Shown: positions 21,066 to 29,988 of the stretch, piece after piece
Layout: the number at the start of each line of letters is the position of its first letter
Numbering within the stretch: the first letter of the stretch is position 1
From: Chloroflexota bacterium
GTDB lineage: Bacteria; Chloroflexota; Dehalococcoidia; Lucifugimonadales; Lucifugimonadaceae
DNA: 64,000 nt
Direction: 5' to 3'
NCBI GenBank assembly: GCA_002721615.1
Contig: PBKW01000009.1
Location: 59,849-123,848, forward strand
The notes under the pieces: generated by a model
Told to the model about the DNA's origin: nothing
The model's input: only the letters and a program-made list of their open reading frames with translations
The model's database searches: none
Made by a program: the position numbers and the translations under genes

Positions 21066-22196
21066 TTATCTTTGTTGGAATATCTTGCCTTCTGTTTTGA
21101 TTGAAGGAGCAAGAACAAGTTCAGACTTGTGCATTTGTTTTATGTTTTTTGCCCCAAGCATCCCCATCGATATTTTTAGAGCTCCTACTAAATTTAATGT
21201 TCCATCTGTTGATGAAGAAGGACCAAATAAAAGAGTTTTTAATTTCGTTTTTGTTCCAACATTTATTCTAGTTCCTCTAGGAAGAGAATCGTGAGGTGTA
21301 GCCATTCCCCAGTTGTAACCTAATCCGGGAGCTTCAAGAGTTTGAGCAAATGGGGTTCCTATCATTACTGCGTCTGCTCCTGAAGCGATAGATTTACAGA
21401 CATCACCTCCTGTTCTGATTCCTCCATCGGTAATAATTGGAACATATCTTCCTGTTTCATTAAAATAATCGTCTCTTGCTAATGAACAATCTAATGTTGC
21501 AGTTACTTGAGGTACTCCTATTCCAAGAACTTCTCTACTGGTACAGGCGGCACCTGGCCCTACACCTACTAAAATGCCATCTATGTTTTCTTTCATTAAG
21601 TCTTTTGTCACACTATAGCTTACAGTGTTTCCTACTAAAACAGGCATTTTTAAATTCTTCTTAATTTCAGAAAATATTAATCCTACAGGACTGTTGGAGC
21701 GGTGTTTTGCTGTAGTTACAGTACTTTGAATTATCAATATATCTGCTCCTGCATCTTTAATAATTCCTAGAGTTTTTTTTGTGTTTGCTGGAATTATAGA
21801 AACTGCACATTTAGATCCAGTGTTTTTTATTTGTAAAATTCTTTTTTCTATTAAAGATTTTTTTATGGGTTCAGAATAAATTTTTTGCATTAATTCTGTG
21901 ACTTTTTCTTCTTTCTCTTTAGAAATATATTGAAAAATTTCTTCAGTGTTTTCATATCTACAATAAATTCCATCCAAGTTTAAAACAGCTAATCCACCTA
22001 ATTTATCAAGTTGGTTAATAAATTCTGGTGATGATATTGCATCCATTGCTGAGGCTAAAAAAGGTATTTTAAGAGAAATATCACCAATTTCGAAAGATGT
22101 GTCTGTTAATTCTGGATTAATAGTTATCTCACCTGGGCTTATAGACACATCATCAAAACCATAAGCATTTTTTAGTTTTCTTGAATTATTTTTCAT
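21066..22196 (-). CDS. guaB3: GuaB3 family IMP dehydrogenase-related protein
   Basis: LVGVGPGAACTSREVLGIGVPQ, IITDGGIRTGGDVCKSIASGADAVMIG; no CBS insert. Confidence 0.9.
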   Translation of the reverse strand: MKNNSRKLKNAYGFDDVSISPGEITINPELTDTSFEIGDISLKIPFLASAMDAISSPEFINQLDKLGGLAVLNLDGIYCRYENTEEIFQYISKEKEEKVTELMQKIYSEPIKKSLIEKRILQIKNTGSKCAVSIIPANTKKTLGIIKDAGADILIIQSTVTTAKHRSNSPVGLIFSEIKKNLKMPVLVGNTVSYSVTKDLMKENIDGILVGVGPGAACTSREVLGIGVPQVTATLDCSLARDDYFNETGRYVPIITDGGIRTGGDVCKSIASGADAVMIGTPFAQTLEAPGLGYNWGMATPHDSLPRGTRINVGTKTKLKTLLFGPSSSTDGTLNLVGALKISMGMLGAKNIKQMHKSELVLAPSIKTEGKIFQQR

Positions 22197-22412
22197 TTTA
22201 ATAATTAATTATTTTAGTATGAATTAAACATAATGAAATAGATTTGTAAACATATCTCAATAATAAGTGTGATAATCTTTCTTGGCTAATCAATATTATA
22301 AAATACTTACAAATTTAAAATTTTGAATTTTAAAATGCATTAATAATCAAACAATTTTTAGATTTAAATGATTAAATAAAATATATGAAATTTAATTTTT
22401 ATTAGGAATCAA

Positions 22413-23249
22413 TTGGAAATATTAAAAACAATTAAAGAATTAAAATCAAAATTAATTTTGATTGATGGGTCGTTAGGTTTTGTGCCTACAATGGGAGCTT
22501 TGCATAAAGGACATTTATCTTTATTAAAATCTGCGAGAAAAGAGAATGAAATTTTAGTAGCTTCTCTATTTCTCAATCCTAAACAATTTAGTCCGGATGA
22601 AGATTTTCACAATTATCCCAGAAATATTGAAAAAGATATTTCAATATTTTCAGATTCAGGAGTTGATTTTGTTTTTATGCCCGACGAAGATCAAGTCTAT
22701 CCTAAAGGTTTTTCAACATTCATTAATAATTTGGAAGGAGGGGTATTTGAAGGAGAATTTCGTGATAGGCACTTTGAAGGTGTGTTAACTGTAGTAGCAA
22801 AATTGATAAATATTGTTAATCCAAAAAGAATTTATCTAGGAGAAAAAGATGCGCAACAATTATTCTTAATTAAAAAGATGTTGGAAGATCTAAATTTTGA
22901 TGTAATTGTAAGGCCCGTAGAAACCATTAGGGAATCTAATGGTCTTGCTTGTAGTAGTAGAAATTCTTATTTTTCAAGAAAGGAATTTGTTGATGCAGGA
23001 AATATATATCAATCTTTATTAAAAGTTTGTACTTTATGGAAAGAAGGAGAAAATGATTCTTCTAGACTTAAACAAGAATTTCAAAAGAACTTAGAAAAAC
23101 TGGATGATATGGAAATTCAGTATGTTGAAATTGTAGATCCTGATACTTTTAAAATTATAAATTCTTTAAAAAACATCAAAAAATCTATTCTAATAGTTGC
23201 GGTAATTTTCAAAGGGATAAGATTAATTGATAATATAATTCTAGATTAA
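22413..23249 (+). CDS. panC: Pantothenate synthetase
   Basis: FVPTMGALHKGHLSLLKSA...SLFLNPKQFSPDEDFHNYPR; TTG start. Confidence 0.95.
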   Translation: MEILKTIKELKSKLILIDGSLGFVPTMGALHKGHLSLLKSARKENEILVASLFLNPKQFSPDEDFHNYPRNIEKDISIFSDSGVDFVFMPDEDQVYPKGFSTFINNLEGGVFEGEFRDRHFEGVLTVVAKLINIVNPKRIYLGEKDAQQLFLIKKMLEDLNFDVIVRPVETIRESNGLACSSRNSYFSRKEFVDAGNIYQSLLKVCTLWKEGENDSSRLKQEFQKNLEKLDDMEIQYVEIVDPDTFKIINSLKNIKKSILIVAVIFKGIRLIDNIILD

Positions 23250-23746
23250 GTTTTCTTATATTGTTCTATTTTATCAACGTAGATGTTGAAAGATAATTTT
23301 ATCAACTCAACATGTCTCTCCGTTAATTTTCCTCTTATTCTAGCAGGTGTACCAGTAATTAATGAATTTGAAGGGATTTTCATATTATCTAACACTGTAG
23401 ATCCTGCTGCAACTAAGCAAAAATCTCCTATTTCAACTCCTTCATTTAGAATGCTCCCATTTCCTATAAGACAATTGTCAGAAATTTTTGAAGCATGACA
23501 AATTACTCCATGTCCAATAGTAACGTTATGTCCTATTTTGGAATTTCCATCAGAATGAATTACTGAATTATCCTGAATATTTGTTCTTTCTCCTATAGTT
23601 ATTTTTCCATTATCAGCTCTAATTACTGCTCCAGGCCATACACTGGATTCTTCTCCTATCTTCACATCTCCTAACAATATAGCGGTTTCATGGACATATG
23701 CTTGAGGATCTATTTGTGGATATTTTCCATTAACTTCAAATAACAT
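23246..23746 (-). CDS. Gamma carbonic anhydrase-like left-handed beta-helix protein
   Basis: Hexapeptide repeats; SVWPGAVIRADNGKITIGERTNIQDNSVIHSD...NVTIGHGVICHA. Confidence 0.9.
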   Translation of the reverse strand: MLFEVNGKYPQIDPQAYVHETAILLGDVKIGEESSVWPGAVIRADNGKITIGERTNIQDNSVIHSDGNSKIGHNVTIGHGVICHASKISDNCLIGNGSILNEGVEIGDFCLVAAGSTVLDNMKIPSNSLITGTPARIRGKLTERHVELIKLSFNIYVDKIEQYKKT

Positions 23747-23788
23747 TTTTGCTTTTCCTCTAATTAGTTTATATAAAAATAGTTTTGA

Positions 23789-24196
23789 TTATGGCAATTT
23801 GGGAAAATTTAAATCAAGATTAATTGGTATAGGTTTATCAGATTCTATCATTTTGTATTTTTCTTTTGCTTGTATAGATTTTTTATCAGGAGACCCTATA
23901 TGAAACGTGATGAATTTACCATAATCAGAATCTTTTTTTGCTCCAATTACTACATTCATATAAGTTCCAGATTGTGTTTCTGCAATCAAAGATCTGTGAT
24001 CACCTAATTTTGCATATATTGGGATTCCTGCTGGAATATCATTTCCATTAATTCTTGCAAATCCTTGAAAAATAACAGGCCATCCGGGTGGAGACAATTC
24101 TTCTCCCGTATTTTGAATTGAATTTTCATTATTATTACACGAGATATTTATAATAATAAATGCGCTAATTAATAAAATTTTTTTATACATAATCAT
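23789..24196 (-). CDS. Predicted secreted or lipoprotein with a beta-sandwich-like domain
   Basis: N-terminal hydrophobic segment followed by Cys; domain resembles modules in the 33701-34798 protein. Confidence 0.6.
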   Translation of the reverse strand: MIMYKKILLISAFIIINISCNNNENSIQNTGEELSPPGWPVIFQGFARINGNDIPAGIPIYAKLGDHRSLIAETQSGTYMNVVIGAKKDSDYGKFITFHIGSPDKKSIQAKEKYKMIESDKPIPINLDLNFPKLP

Positions 24197-24199
24197 ATT

Positions 24200-25678
24200 T
24201 TAAATTCTTGGTTTTTCTTTATGCCAGTTAGAAATTTTTTGTATTGAATTTCCAATATTCATTATTTTTGATTCTGAGAAATGTGGCCCCATTATTTGTA
24301 GTCCTACAGGAAGATTATCTGAAAATTTACAAGGAATTGAAATAGCAGGAACCCCAGCTATATTTGCTGGTATTGTACATATATCATTTAGGTACATTGC
24401 TAAAGGGTTATTTACTTTTGATTTTAGGTCAAAAGCTACACATGGAGATGTAGGGGAAATAAGAGCATCATATTCTTTAAATTTATCAATTATAGATTCT
24501 GTCAGAAGTGTTCTTACTTGTTGAGCTTTTTTGTAATATGCATCGTAATATCCTGATGAAAGGGCATAAGTGCCAATTAATATCCTTCTTTTGACTTCAT
24601 CACCAAACCCCTCTCCCCTAGTAAACTCCATTGTTTCCCAGATATTTTTTGATGATTTATTAGAAAACCCATATTTAAAACCGTCATATCTTGCTAAATT
24701 TGATGAAGCTTCAGATGGTGCAATTAAATAATAAATCGATACAGCTTGCTCTAATAAAGGAATTGTGGTTTTTGATACTGTAGCTCCAAGATCTTTAAGT
24801 ATAGAAATACTTTCATTTACTGAAGAGGATACTCCTTTTTCTATTCCTTCACCCAAAAGATTTTCAATTATCCCTATTTTCATACCCTTGATTCCTTTAT
24901 TAATTTCTTTTGTATATTTGGGAATCTCAGATTTAGAAGAAGTAGAATCTGCTTTGTCGTAGCCTGCAATCACTTCAAGTATTTCGGCACAATCTTCAAC
25001 ACTTTTAGTCATTGGTCCTATTTGATCTAGAGAACTTCCAAATGCTATCAAGCCAAACCTACTTACTAATCCATATGTAGGTTTTAGTCCTACAATGCCA
25101 CAAAGTGCTGCTGGCTGCCTAATACTTCCTCCTGTGTCAGATCCCAAGGATCCTATACATAGTCCAGAAGCTACAGATGCTGCGGGGCCTCCGCTACTTC
25201 CACCAGGAACTTTTTTAAAATCCCAGGGATTTTTTACTGGACCAAAAGCGGAATTCTCATTAGATGAACCCATTGCAAATTCATCCATGTTAGCTTTTCC
25301 AATGATTATTGCTCCTGCATTAATCAGATTTGTTATTACTGTCGCATTAAAAGTAGGGGTATAATTGGATAAAATTTTTGATGCTGCTGTAGTACGAAGA
25401 TTTTTTGTAGAGATATTATCTTTGATTATTATAGGAATCCCTAATAATGGGAATTTACTAAGTTCTTTGTTGTTTTTTATAATAGAATTTATCTCTTCAG
25501 CCCGCTTTAGAGATTGTTCTTTTTCAATTGTGATTACACTATTGATCTTTGAGTCAATTCTTTCTATACGTTCAATAAAATATGTGGTTAAATCTGTTGC
25601 ATTTATTTGACTAGTTTTTATTTTCTTTACAATATCATTGATATTGGTTTCCAGAATTTCATCTTTCTCTCTTAACAT
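24200..25678 (-). CDS. gatA: Asp/Glu-tRNA amidotransferase subunit A
   Basis: IPIIIKDNIST, KVPGGSSGGPAASVASGLCIGSLGSDTGGSIRQPAALCG. Confidence 0.96.
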   Translation of the reverse strand: MLREKDEILETNINDIVKKIKTSQINATDLTTYFIERIERIDSKINSVITIEKEQSLKRAEEINSIIKNNKELSKFPLLGIPIIIKDNISTKNLRTTAASKILSNYTPTFNATVITNLINAGAIIIGKANMDEFAMGSSNENSAFGPVKNPWDFKKVPGGSSGGPAASVASGLCIGSLGSDTGGSIRQPAALCGIVGLKPTYGLVSRFGLIAFGSSLDQIGPMTKSVEDCAEILEVIAGYDKADSTSSKSEIPKYTKEINKGIKGMKIGIIENLLGEGIEKGVSSSVNESISILKDLGATVSKTTIPLLEQAVSIYYLIAPSEASSNLARYDGFKYGFSNKSSKNIWETMEFTRGEGFGDEVKRRILIGTYALSSGYYDAYYKKAQQVRTLLTESIIDKFKEYDALISPTSPCVAFDLKSKVNNPLAMYLNDICTIPANIAGVPAISIPCKFSDNLPVGLQIMGPHFSESKIMNIGNSIQKISNWHKEKPRI

Positions 25679-25685
25679 TGAAATA

Positions 25686-25979
25686 TTATGTATCTAAAAC
25701 TTTTTTAATTTTGAAGAAGTTTTTTGATTTTGAAGGAGCATTTCTTAATACCTCTTCGGTATCCATTGATTTAGAGGTTCTGTCTTCTCTCTCCCTATTG
25801 ATAATATTTAAAGGGTGTCCAGTCATTTTGATGTTGTCTGTATTTATATCTTTTAAAGAAGAAAAATATTTCAAAACTTTTGATAAATCTAATGCTAATT
25901 TGTCTGATTCATCTTCATCTAGTTGTAAATGAGATAGTTTTGCAAGATTTTGTAATTCTTTCTTTGATAATCGTTCCAT
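25686..25979 (-). CDS. gatC: Asp/Glu-tRNA amidotransferase subunit C
   Basis: LQNLAKLSHLQLDEDESDKLALDLSKVLKYFSSLKDINTDNI; directly upstream of gatA. Confidence 0.93.
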   Translation of the reverse strand: MERLSKKELQNLAKLSHLQLDEDESDKLALDLSKVLKYFSSLKDINTDNIKMTGHPLNIINREREDRTSKSMDTEEVLRNAPSKSKNFFKIKKVLDT

Positions 25980-26154
25980 GGGACCCTCTATTAAATATTA
26001 AATTTAACATTAATTTTTACTTTAGTAAAAGTACTTATTAGTTAAAAAATATATTTATTTGACTAAACTTATTATGCTTTCTAGAATTGTTTAATTGATT
26101 TATTGTTTATTCGATAAATGAAATTAAAAATTGATTTAAGAGTACTGAAATAGT

Positions 26155-27789
26155 ATGAGTAAATACATCTTTGTGACGGGTGGAGTAGTTAGTTCTCTTG
26201 GGAAAGGGATTGTTTCAGCATCTATTGGAAGAATTTTAAAAAGCAGAGGATTTTCAGTTACTATTCTTAAATTAGACCCCTACTTAAATATTGATCCAGG
26301 CACAATGTCACCTTATCAACATGGTGAAGTTTTTGTTACTCGTGATGGTTCTGAGACTGATTTAGACTTAGGGCATTATGAAAGATTCATCGATGAAGAA
26401 TTAACGAAGAATTCTAATGTCACTGCTGGCCAAATTTATAGTGAAGTTATAAATGAAGAGAGGAAAGGTACATACTTAGGTGGTACTATCCAAACCGTTC
26501 CTCATGTTACTGATGTTATAAAAAATAAAATTTCTCATATATCTAATAATGGAGATCTTGACATAGTAATCCTAGAAATTGGTGGAACTGTTGGTGATAT
26601 AGAAGGGCAACCTTTTCTTGAGTCAATTAGACAGATAAGAAATGATATAGGGGCTAAAAATACGTTTAGTCTTCATTTGACTTTACTTCCTTTTTTGGGG
26701 GCTACAAAAGAATTGAAAACTAAGCCTACCCAGCATAGCGTGAATACTTTAAGAGGAACAGGTATTCAGCCTGATGCTATAATTTGTAGGAGTGATTTCC
26801 CCGTAGAACCCGATGTTAAGAAAAAGATTTCTCTTTATTGTGATGTTCCAGAAGAAAATGTTTTTTCTCTTGAAACTCTTGATACGATTTATGCTGTTCC
26901 TCTCGTATTAGAAGAACAAGCTATTGGAGATATATTAGTTAATAAATTGGGTTTGAAAAATACTGATATCAGACCAAGTCATTTAAAAGATTGGAGTAGT
27001 ATAGTTGATCTGATTAGAAAACCTAAAGATTCTGTAAAGATTGCTGTTGTTGGCAAGTATGCGGATCTACCAGATTCTTATCTTTCGGTTAAAGAAGCAT
27101 TGATTCATGCTGGAATAGATAATGGATATAACATAGACATAGAATGGATATCTTCTGAAAGATTGGAAGTAGAGGATCCAGAAAAGTTATTATCATTAAT
27201 TTCAGGTATTGTGATTCCTGGAGGCTTTGGTCCTAGAGGTATTGAAGGAATGATAAAAGCGGCTAATTATTCTAGAGTTAGAGGGATTCCTTATTTAGGG
27301 TTATGTTTAGGTATGCAAATAATGGTTGTGGAATTTACTAGATCAAAACTAGGTTTGGAGTTAGCTCATTCTATTGAATTTGATCCAGATACTCCTGATC
27401 CAGTAATTTCTTTTTTGCCTGGCCAAGAAGATATTTTTCAAAAAGGTGGAACTATGAGATTAGGCATATATCCATGTAAGTTAGAAAAAGGTTCCGTAGC
27501 GATGAAAGCTTATAAGAAAACCCTTATTGAAGAAAGACATAGACATAGATATGAAGTAAACAATGAATACAGGTCATCTATGGAAAAAGCTGGATTATTG
27601 GCTAGTGGAGTTTCACCAGATAACAACTTAGTAGAAATTTCAGAGATAGTAGGACATCCATTTATGGTAGGAAGTCAATTTCATCCTGAGTTTCTTTCTA
27701 GACCTAATAATCCTCATCCTTTATTTAGAGAGTTTGTTAATGTTGCTAAAAAAATTATCAGAGAAGGTTCTCAGCATAAATTAGTATAA
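26155..27789 (+). CDS. pyrG: CTP synthase
   Basis: KYIFVTGGVVSSLGKGI...GTMSPYQHGEVFVTRDGSETDLDLGHYERF; GATase YLGLCLGMQ. Confidence 0.98.
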   Translation: MSKYIFVTGGVVSSLGKGIVSASIGRILKSRGFSVTILKLDPYLNIDPGTMSPYQHGEVFVTRDGSETDLDLGHYERFIDEELTKNSNVTAGQIYSEVINEERKGTYLGGTIQTVPHVTDVIKNKISHISNNGDLDIVILEIGGTVGDIEGQPFLESIRQIRNDIGAKNTFSLHLTLLPFLGATKELKTKPTQHSVNTLRGTGIQPDAIICRSDFPVEPDVKKKISLYCDVPEENVFSLETLDTIYAVPLVLEEQAIGDILVNKLGLKNTDIRPSHLKDWSSIVDLIRKPKDSVKIAVVGKYADLPDSYLSVKEALIHAGIDNGYNIDIEWISSERLEVEDPEKLLSLISGIVIPGGFGPRGIEGMIKAANYSRVRGIPYLGLCLGMQIMVVEFTRSKLGLELAHSIEFDPDTPDPVISFLPGQEDIFQKGGTMRLGIYPCKLEKGSVAMKAYKKTLIEERHRHRYEVNNEYRSSMEKAGLLASGVSPDNNLVEISEIVGHPFMVGSQFHPEFLSRPNNPHPLFREFVNVAKKIIREGSQHKLV

Positions 27790-27824
27790 TTTTTACTATT
27801 ACAAAAAATTGTATTTATTTAATG

Positions 27825-27854
27825 TTGCAGTAATTCATGTAATCAGTGTATGAT
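27825..27854 (+). promoter_or_regulatory. Candidate sigma-70-type promoter for rho
   Basis: TTGCAG (27825-27830), 18-nt spacer, TATGAT (27849-27854); would give a leader of about 165 nt. Confidence 0.4.
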
Positions 27855-28027
27855 AGGGATGTTTTCGACTACACTGTCCGATTTAGGGCAAATTCCAATA
27901 ATAATTCTCATAGTGTAGAAGTTTCTATTATTAACTTTATAGAGTTAATTAGATCAGAGGATTATTTTTATAGTGAAATTAAAATCTAAAAAATTCAATT
28001 TTAAGATATATTCTTGGAGGTATTGGC

Positions 28028-29491
28028 TTGGCTGGTACAATTGATAAACCTACTAAAAAACCAACTACTAGAACTAGGAAAGTTGTTTCTAGGAAAAAAC
28101 CTGTTTCAAAACCTAGTATTTTGAACTTGGATAAGTTAGATAAGGGTGAAAATTCAGTAAATTTTCGAAATAAAGAAGATTCAAAATATTTAGTTGAGAA
28201 AGAAGAAAATCAATTTTCTAGTTTATTTACTAAGTCTCCAGAAGAATTAATGAAAATGGCTACTGAATCGGGAGTAGATGCTACAAAGTTTTCTAGAAGA
28301 ATAGATTTATTAATTTCCTTAATGTCAGTTTTAGCTGAACAATCTGATGTTTTAATAGGTGCTGGGGTATTAGATGTTCTGCATGATGGATTTGGATTCT
28401 TAAGAAACCCTGAAGGCTCAGATAAGAAAGAAGATATTTATGTTTCTCAGACACAAATCAGACGTTTTAGTTTGAGGAAGGGAGATTTTGTGGCAGGCCA
28501 AGTAAGGCCACCTAAAGATAATGAAAAATATTATGGATTAATAAGAGTAGAAATGGTTAATGGTGGTGGGCCAGACTCTTCTAAAAATAGAGGAAGATTT
28601 GAGAAATACACTTCTATTTATCCCAATGAAAAATTAGTTTTAGAAACCGATGTTAAACCTTTTTCTACTCGATTAATTGATATTATTTCTCCTATAGGTA
28701 AAGGTCAAAGAGCATTAATAGTTGCTCCTCCAAAAGCTGGGAAAACAGTTCTTCTCAAAGAAATTGCTTCCGGTATTTCTGATAATTATCCTGATGTAGT
28801 ATTGATAGTAGCCCTTATTGGGGAAAGACCTGAAGAGGTAACTGATATGAGGCGATCCGTTAAGGGAGAAGTATATAGCTCAACTTTTGATGAACCTGTA
28901 GAAGATCACTGTAGAATGGCTGAATTAGCTCTTAATAGAGCATATCGTTTAGTTGAATCTGGACAAGATGTAGTTATATTGTTGGATAGTTTAACTAGAT
29001 TAGCTAGGGCATATAACTTAAAAATTCCTAGTAGTGGAAGAACACTTTCAGGAGGAATGGATCCATTAGCCCTATATCCTCCTAAGAATTTTTTTGGTGC
29101 AGCAAGAAATTGTGAAGAAAGCGGGAGTCTTACAATTATAGCTAGTTGTTTAGTAGATACTGGAAGTAGATTAGATGATTTGATTTATGAAGAATTTAAG
29201 GGTACCGGTAATATGGAATTACATTTAGATAGAAGATTAGCTGAACAAAGAGTTTTCCCTTCTATAGAAATGTCAAAGAGTGGAACTAGACATGAAGAGC
29301 TACTCTTGGATGAGTATACTTTAAAGCAGTCTACTTTACTTAGAAGAATGATGGCTTTATCTAATTCTCATTCTGACGCCACTTCCGACCCTTCAGATTT
29401 TGCTAAAAGAATTTTAAGAGAAATGGGGAAAACAAAATCTAACGAAGAATTTTTAAAGTTTGATTTTTTGAAAAAGAAAAATGGGTATTAA
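28028..29491 (+). CDS. rho: Transcription termination factor Rho
   Basis: GVLDVLHDGFGFLR, GKGQRALIVAPPKAGKTVLLKEIA, ALIGERPEEVTDMRRSV; basic N-terminal extension. Confidence 0.97.
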   Translation: MAGTIDKPTKKPTTRTRKVVSRKKPVSKPSILNLDKLDKGENSVNFRNKEDSKYLVEKEENQFSSLFTKSPEELMKMATESGVDATKFSRRIDLLISLMSVLAEQSDVLIGAGVLDVLHDGFGFLRNPEGSDKKEDIYVSQTQIRRFSLRKGDFVAGQVRPPKDNEKYYGLIRVEMVNGGGPDSSKNRGRFEKYTSIYPNEKLVLETDVKPFSTRLIDIISPIGKGQRALIVAPPKAGKTVLLKEIASGISDNYPDVVLIVALIGERPEEVTDMRRSVKGEVYSSTFDEPVEDHCRMAELALNRAYRLVESGQDVVILLDSLTRLARAYNLKIPSSGRTLSGGMDPLALYPPKNFFGAARNCEESGSLTIIASCLVDTGSRLDDLIYEEFKGTGNMELHLDRRLAEQRVFPSIEMSKSGTRHEELLLDEYTLKQSTLLRRMMALSNSHSDATSDPSDFAKRILREMGKTKSNEEFLKFDFLKKKNGY

Positions 29492-29587
29492 GCAAAAATT
29501 CATTAACAATAATTGTTTTTTTGATTAATTTGTAGATGATTTTGTTGTTTTTATGCACTTTTATCAAAAAAAAGACTTGAAATGACG

Positions 29588-29617
29588 TTGACAGTTATAA
29601 CCTTTTTAACTTATATT
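29588..29617 (+). promoter_or_regulatory. Candidate sigma-70-type promoter for the S-layer-like gene
   Basis: Perfect TTGACA (29588-29593), 17-18 nt spacer, TTATAT/TATATT at 29611-29617. Confidence 0.6.
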
Positions 29618-29770
29618 CTGATTCAAGTCCAAATACAATTAAGTTAAATTTTTAATTTGAAATTTGATTTTAATTATAAAAATGGGCAAATTAAATAGAA
29701 AAACTGCAAATAACATCTTGACATCGTGTGTTTAGAATGAAAAAATTTGGTAGTTAGTATAAATATAACT

Positions 29771-29850
29771 AGATAAAACTATGGTCTGTTTTATCTTGTT
29801 GTGCTAATCTTACATATAAGTTTTTCTTAAAAACTAAATATTAAGACCAT
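29771..29850 (+). promoter_or_regulatory. Candidate structured 5' leader with pseudoknot potential
   Basis: AGATAAAAC (29771-29779) / GTTTTATCT (29788-29796) hairpin; loop ATGGTCT (29781-29787) complementary to AGACCAT (29844-29850). Confidence 0.45.
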
Positions 29851-29917
29851 TGAAAATTAATTAATTACAAAATTAATAAATTGAAAAAGTATAAAAAAAA
29901 TAAGACCGTACCGCTGT

Positions 29918-29967
29918 CCGAATTCGAGGCAGCAAAGGTTCGAATGCCTTCAAGCATTCGAATTCGG
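29918..29967 (+). promoter_or_regulatory. Candidate mutually exclusive RNA helices just upstream of the likely start codon
   Basis: TTCGAATGC (29939-29947)/GCATTCGAA (29954-29962) versus CCGAATTCGA (29918-29927)/TCGAATTCGG (29958-29967). Confidence 0.45.
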
Positions 29968-29988
29968 GATAAAAGGGGGATACACGCA

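Noticed and set aside
25095-25610. Plus-strand ORFs antisense to gatA (25095-25364, 25365-25610)
   Set aside because: Shadow ORFs of gatA; no homology or ribosome-binding site support
29498-29520. AACAATAATTGTTTTTTT after rho as intrinsic terminator
   Set aside because: The palindrome has almost no loop, so a stable hairpin is unlikely despite the T-run
29718-29746. Second TTGACA at 29718 as promoter for the S-layer gene
   Set aside because: At 17-nt spacing the -10 would be AAAAAT, a poor match; the 29588 box is better supported
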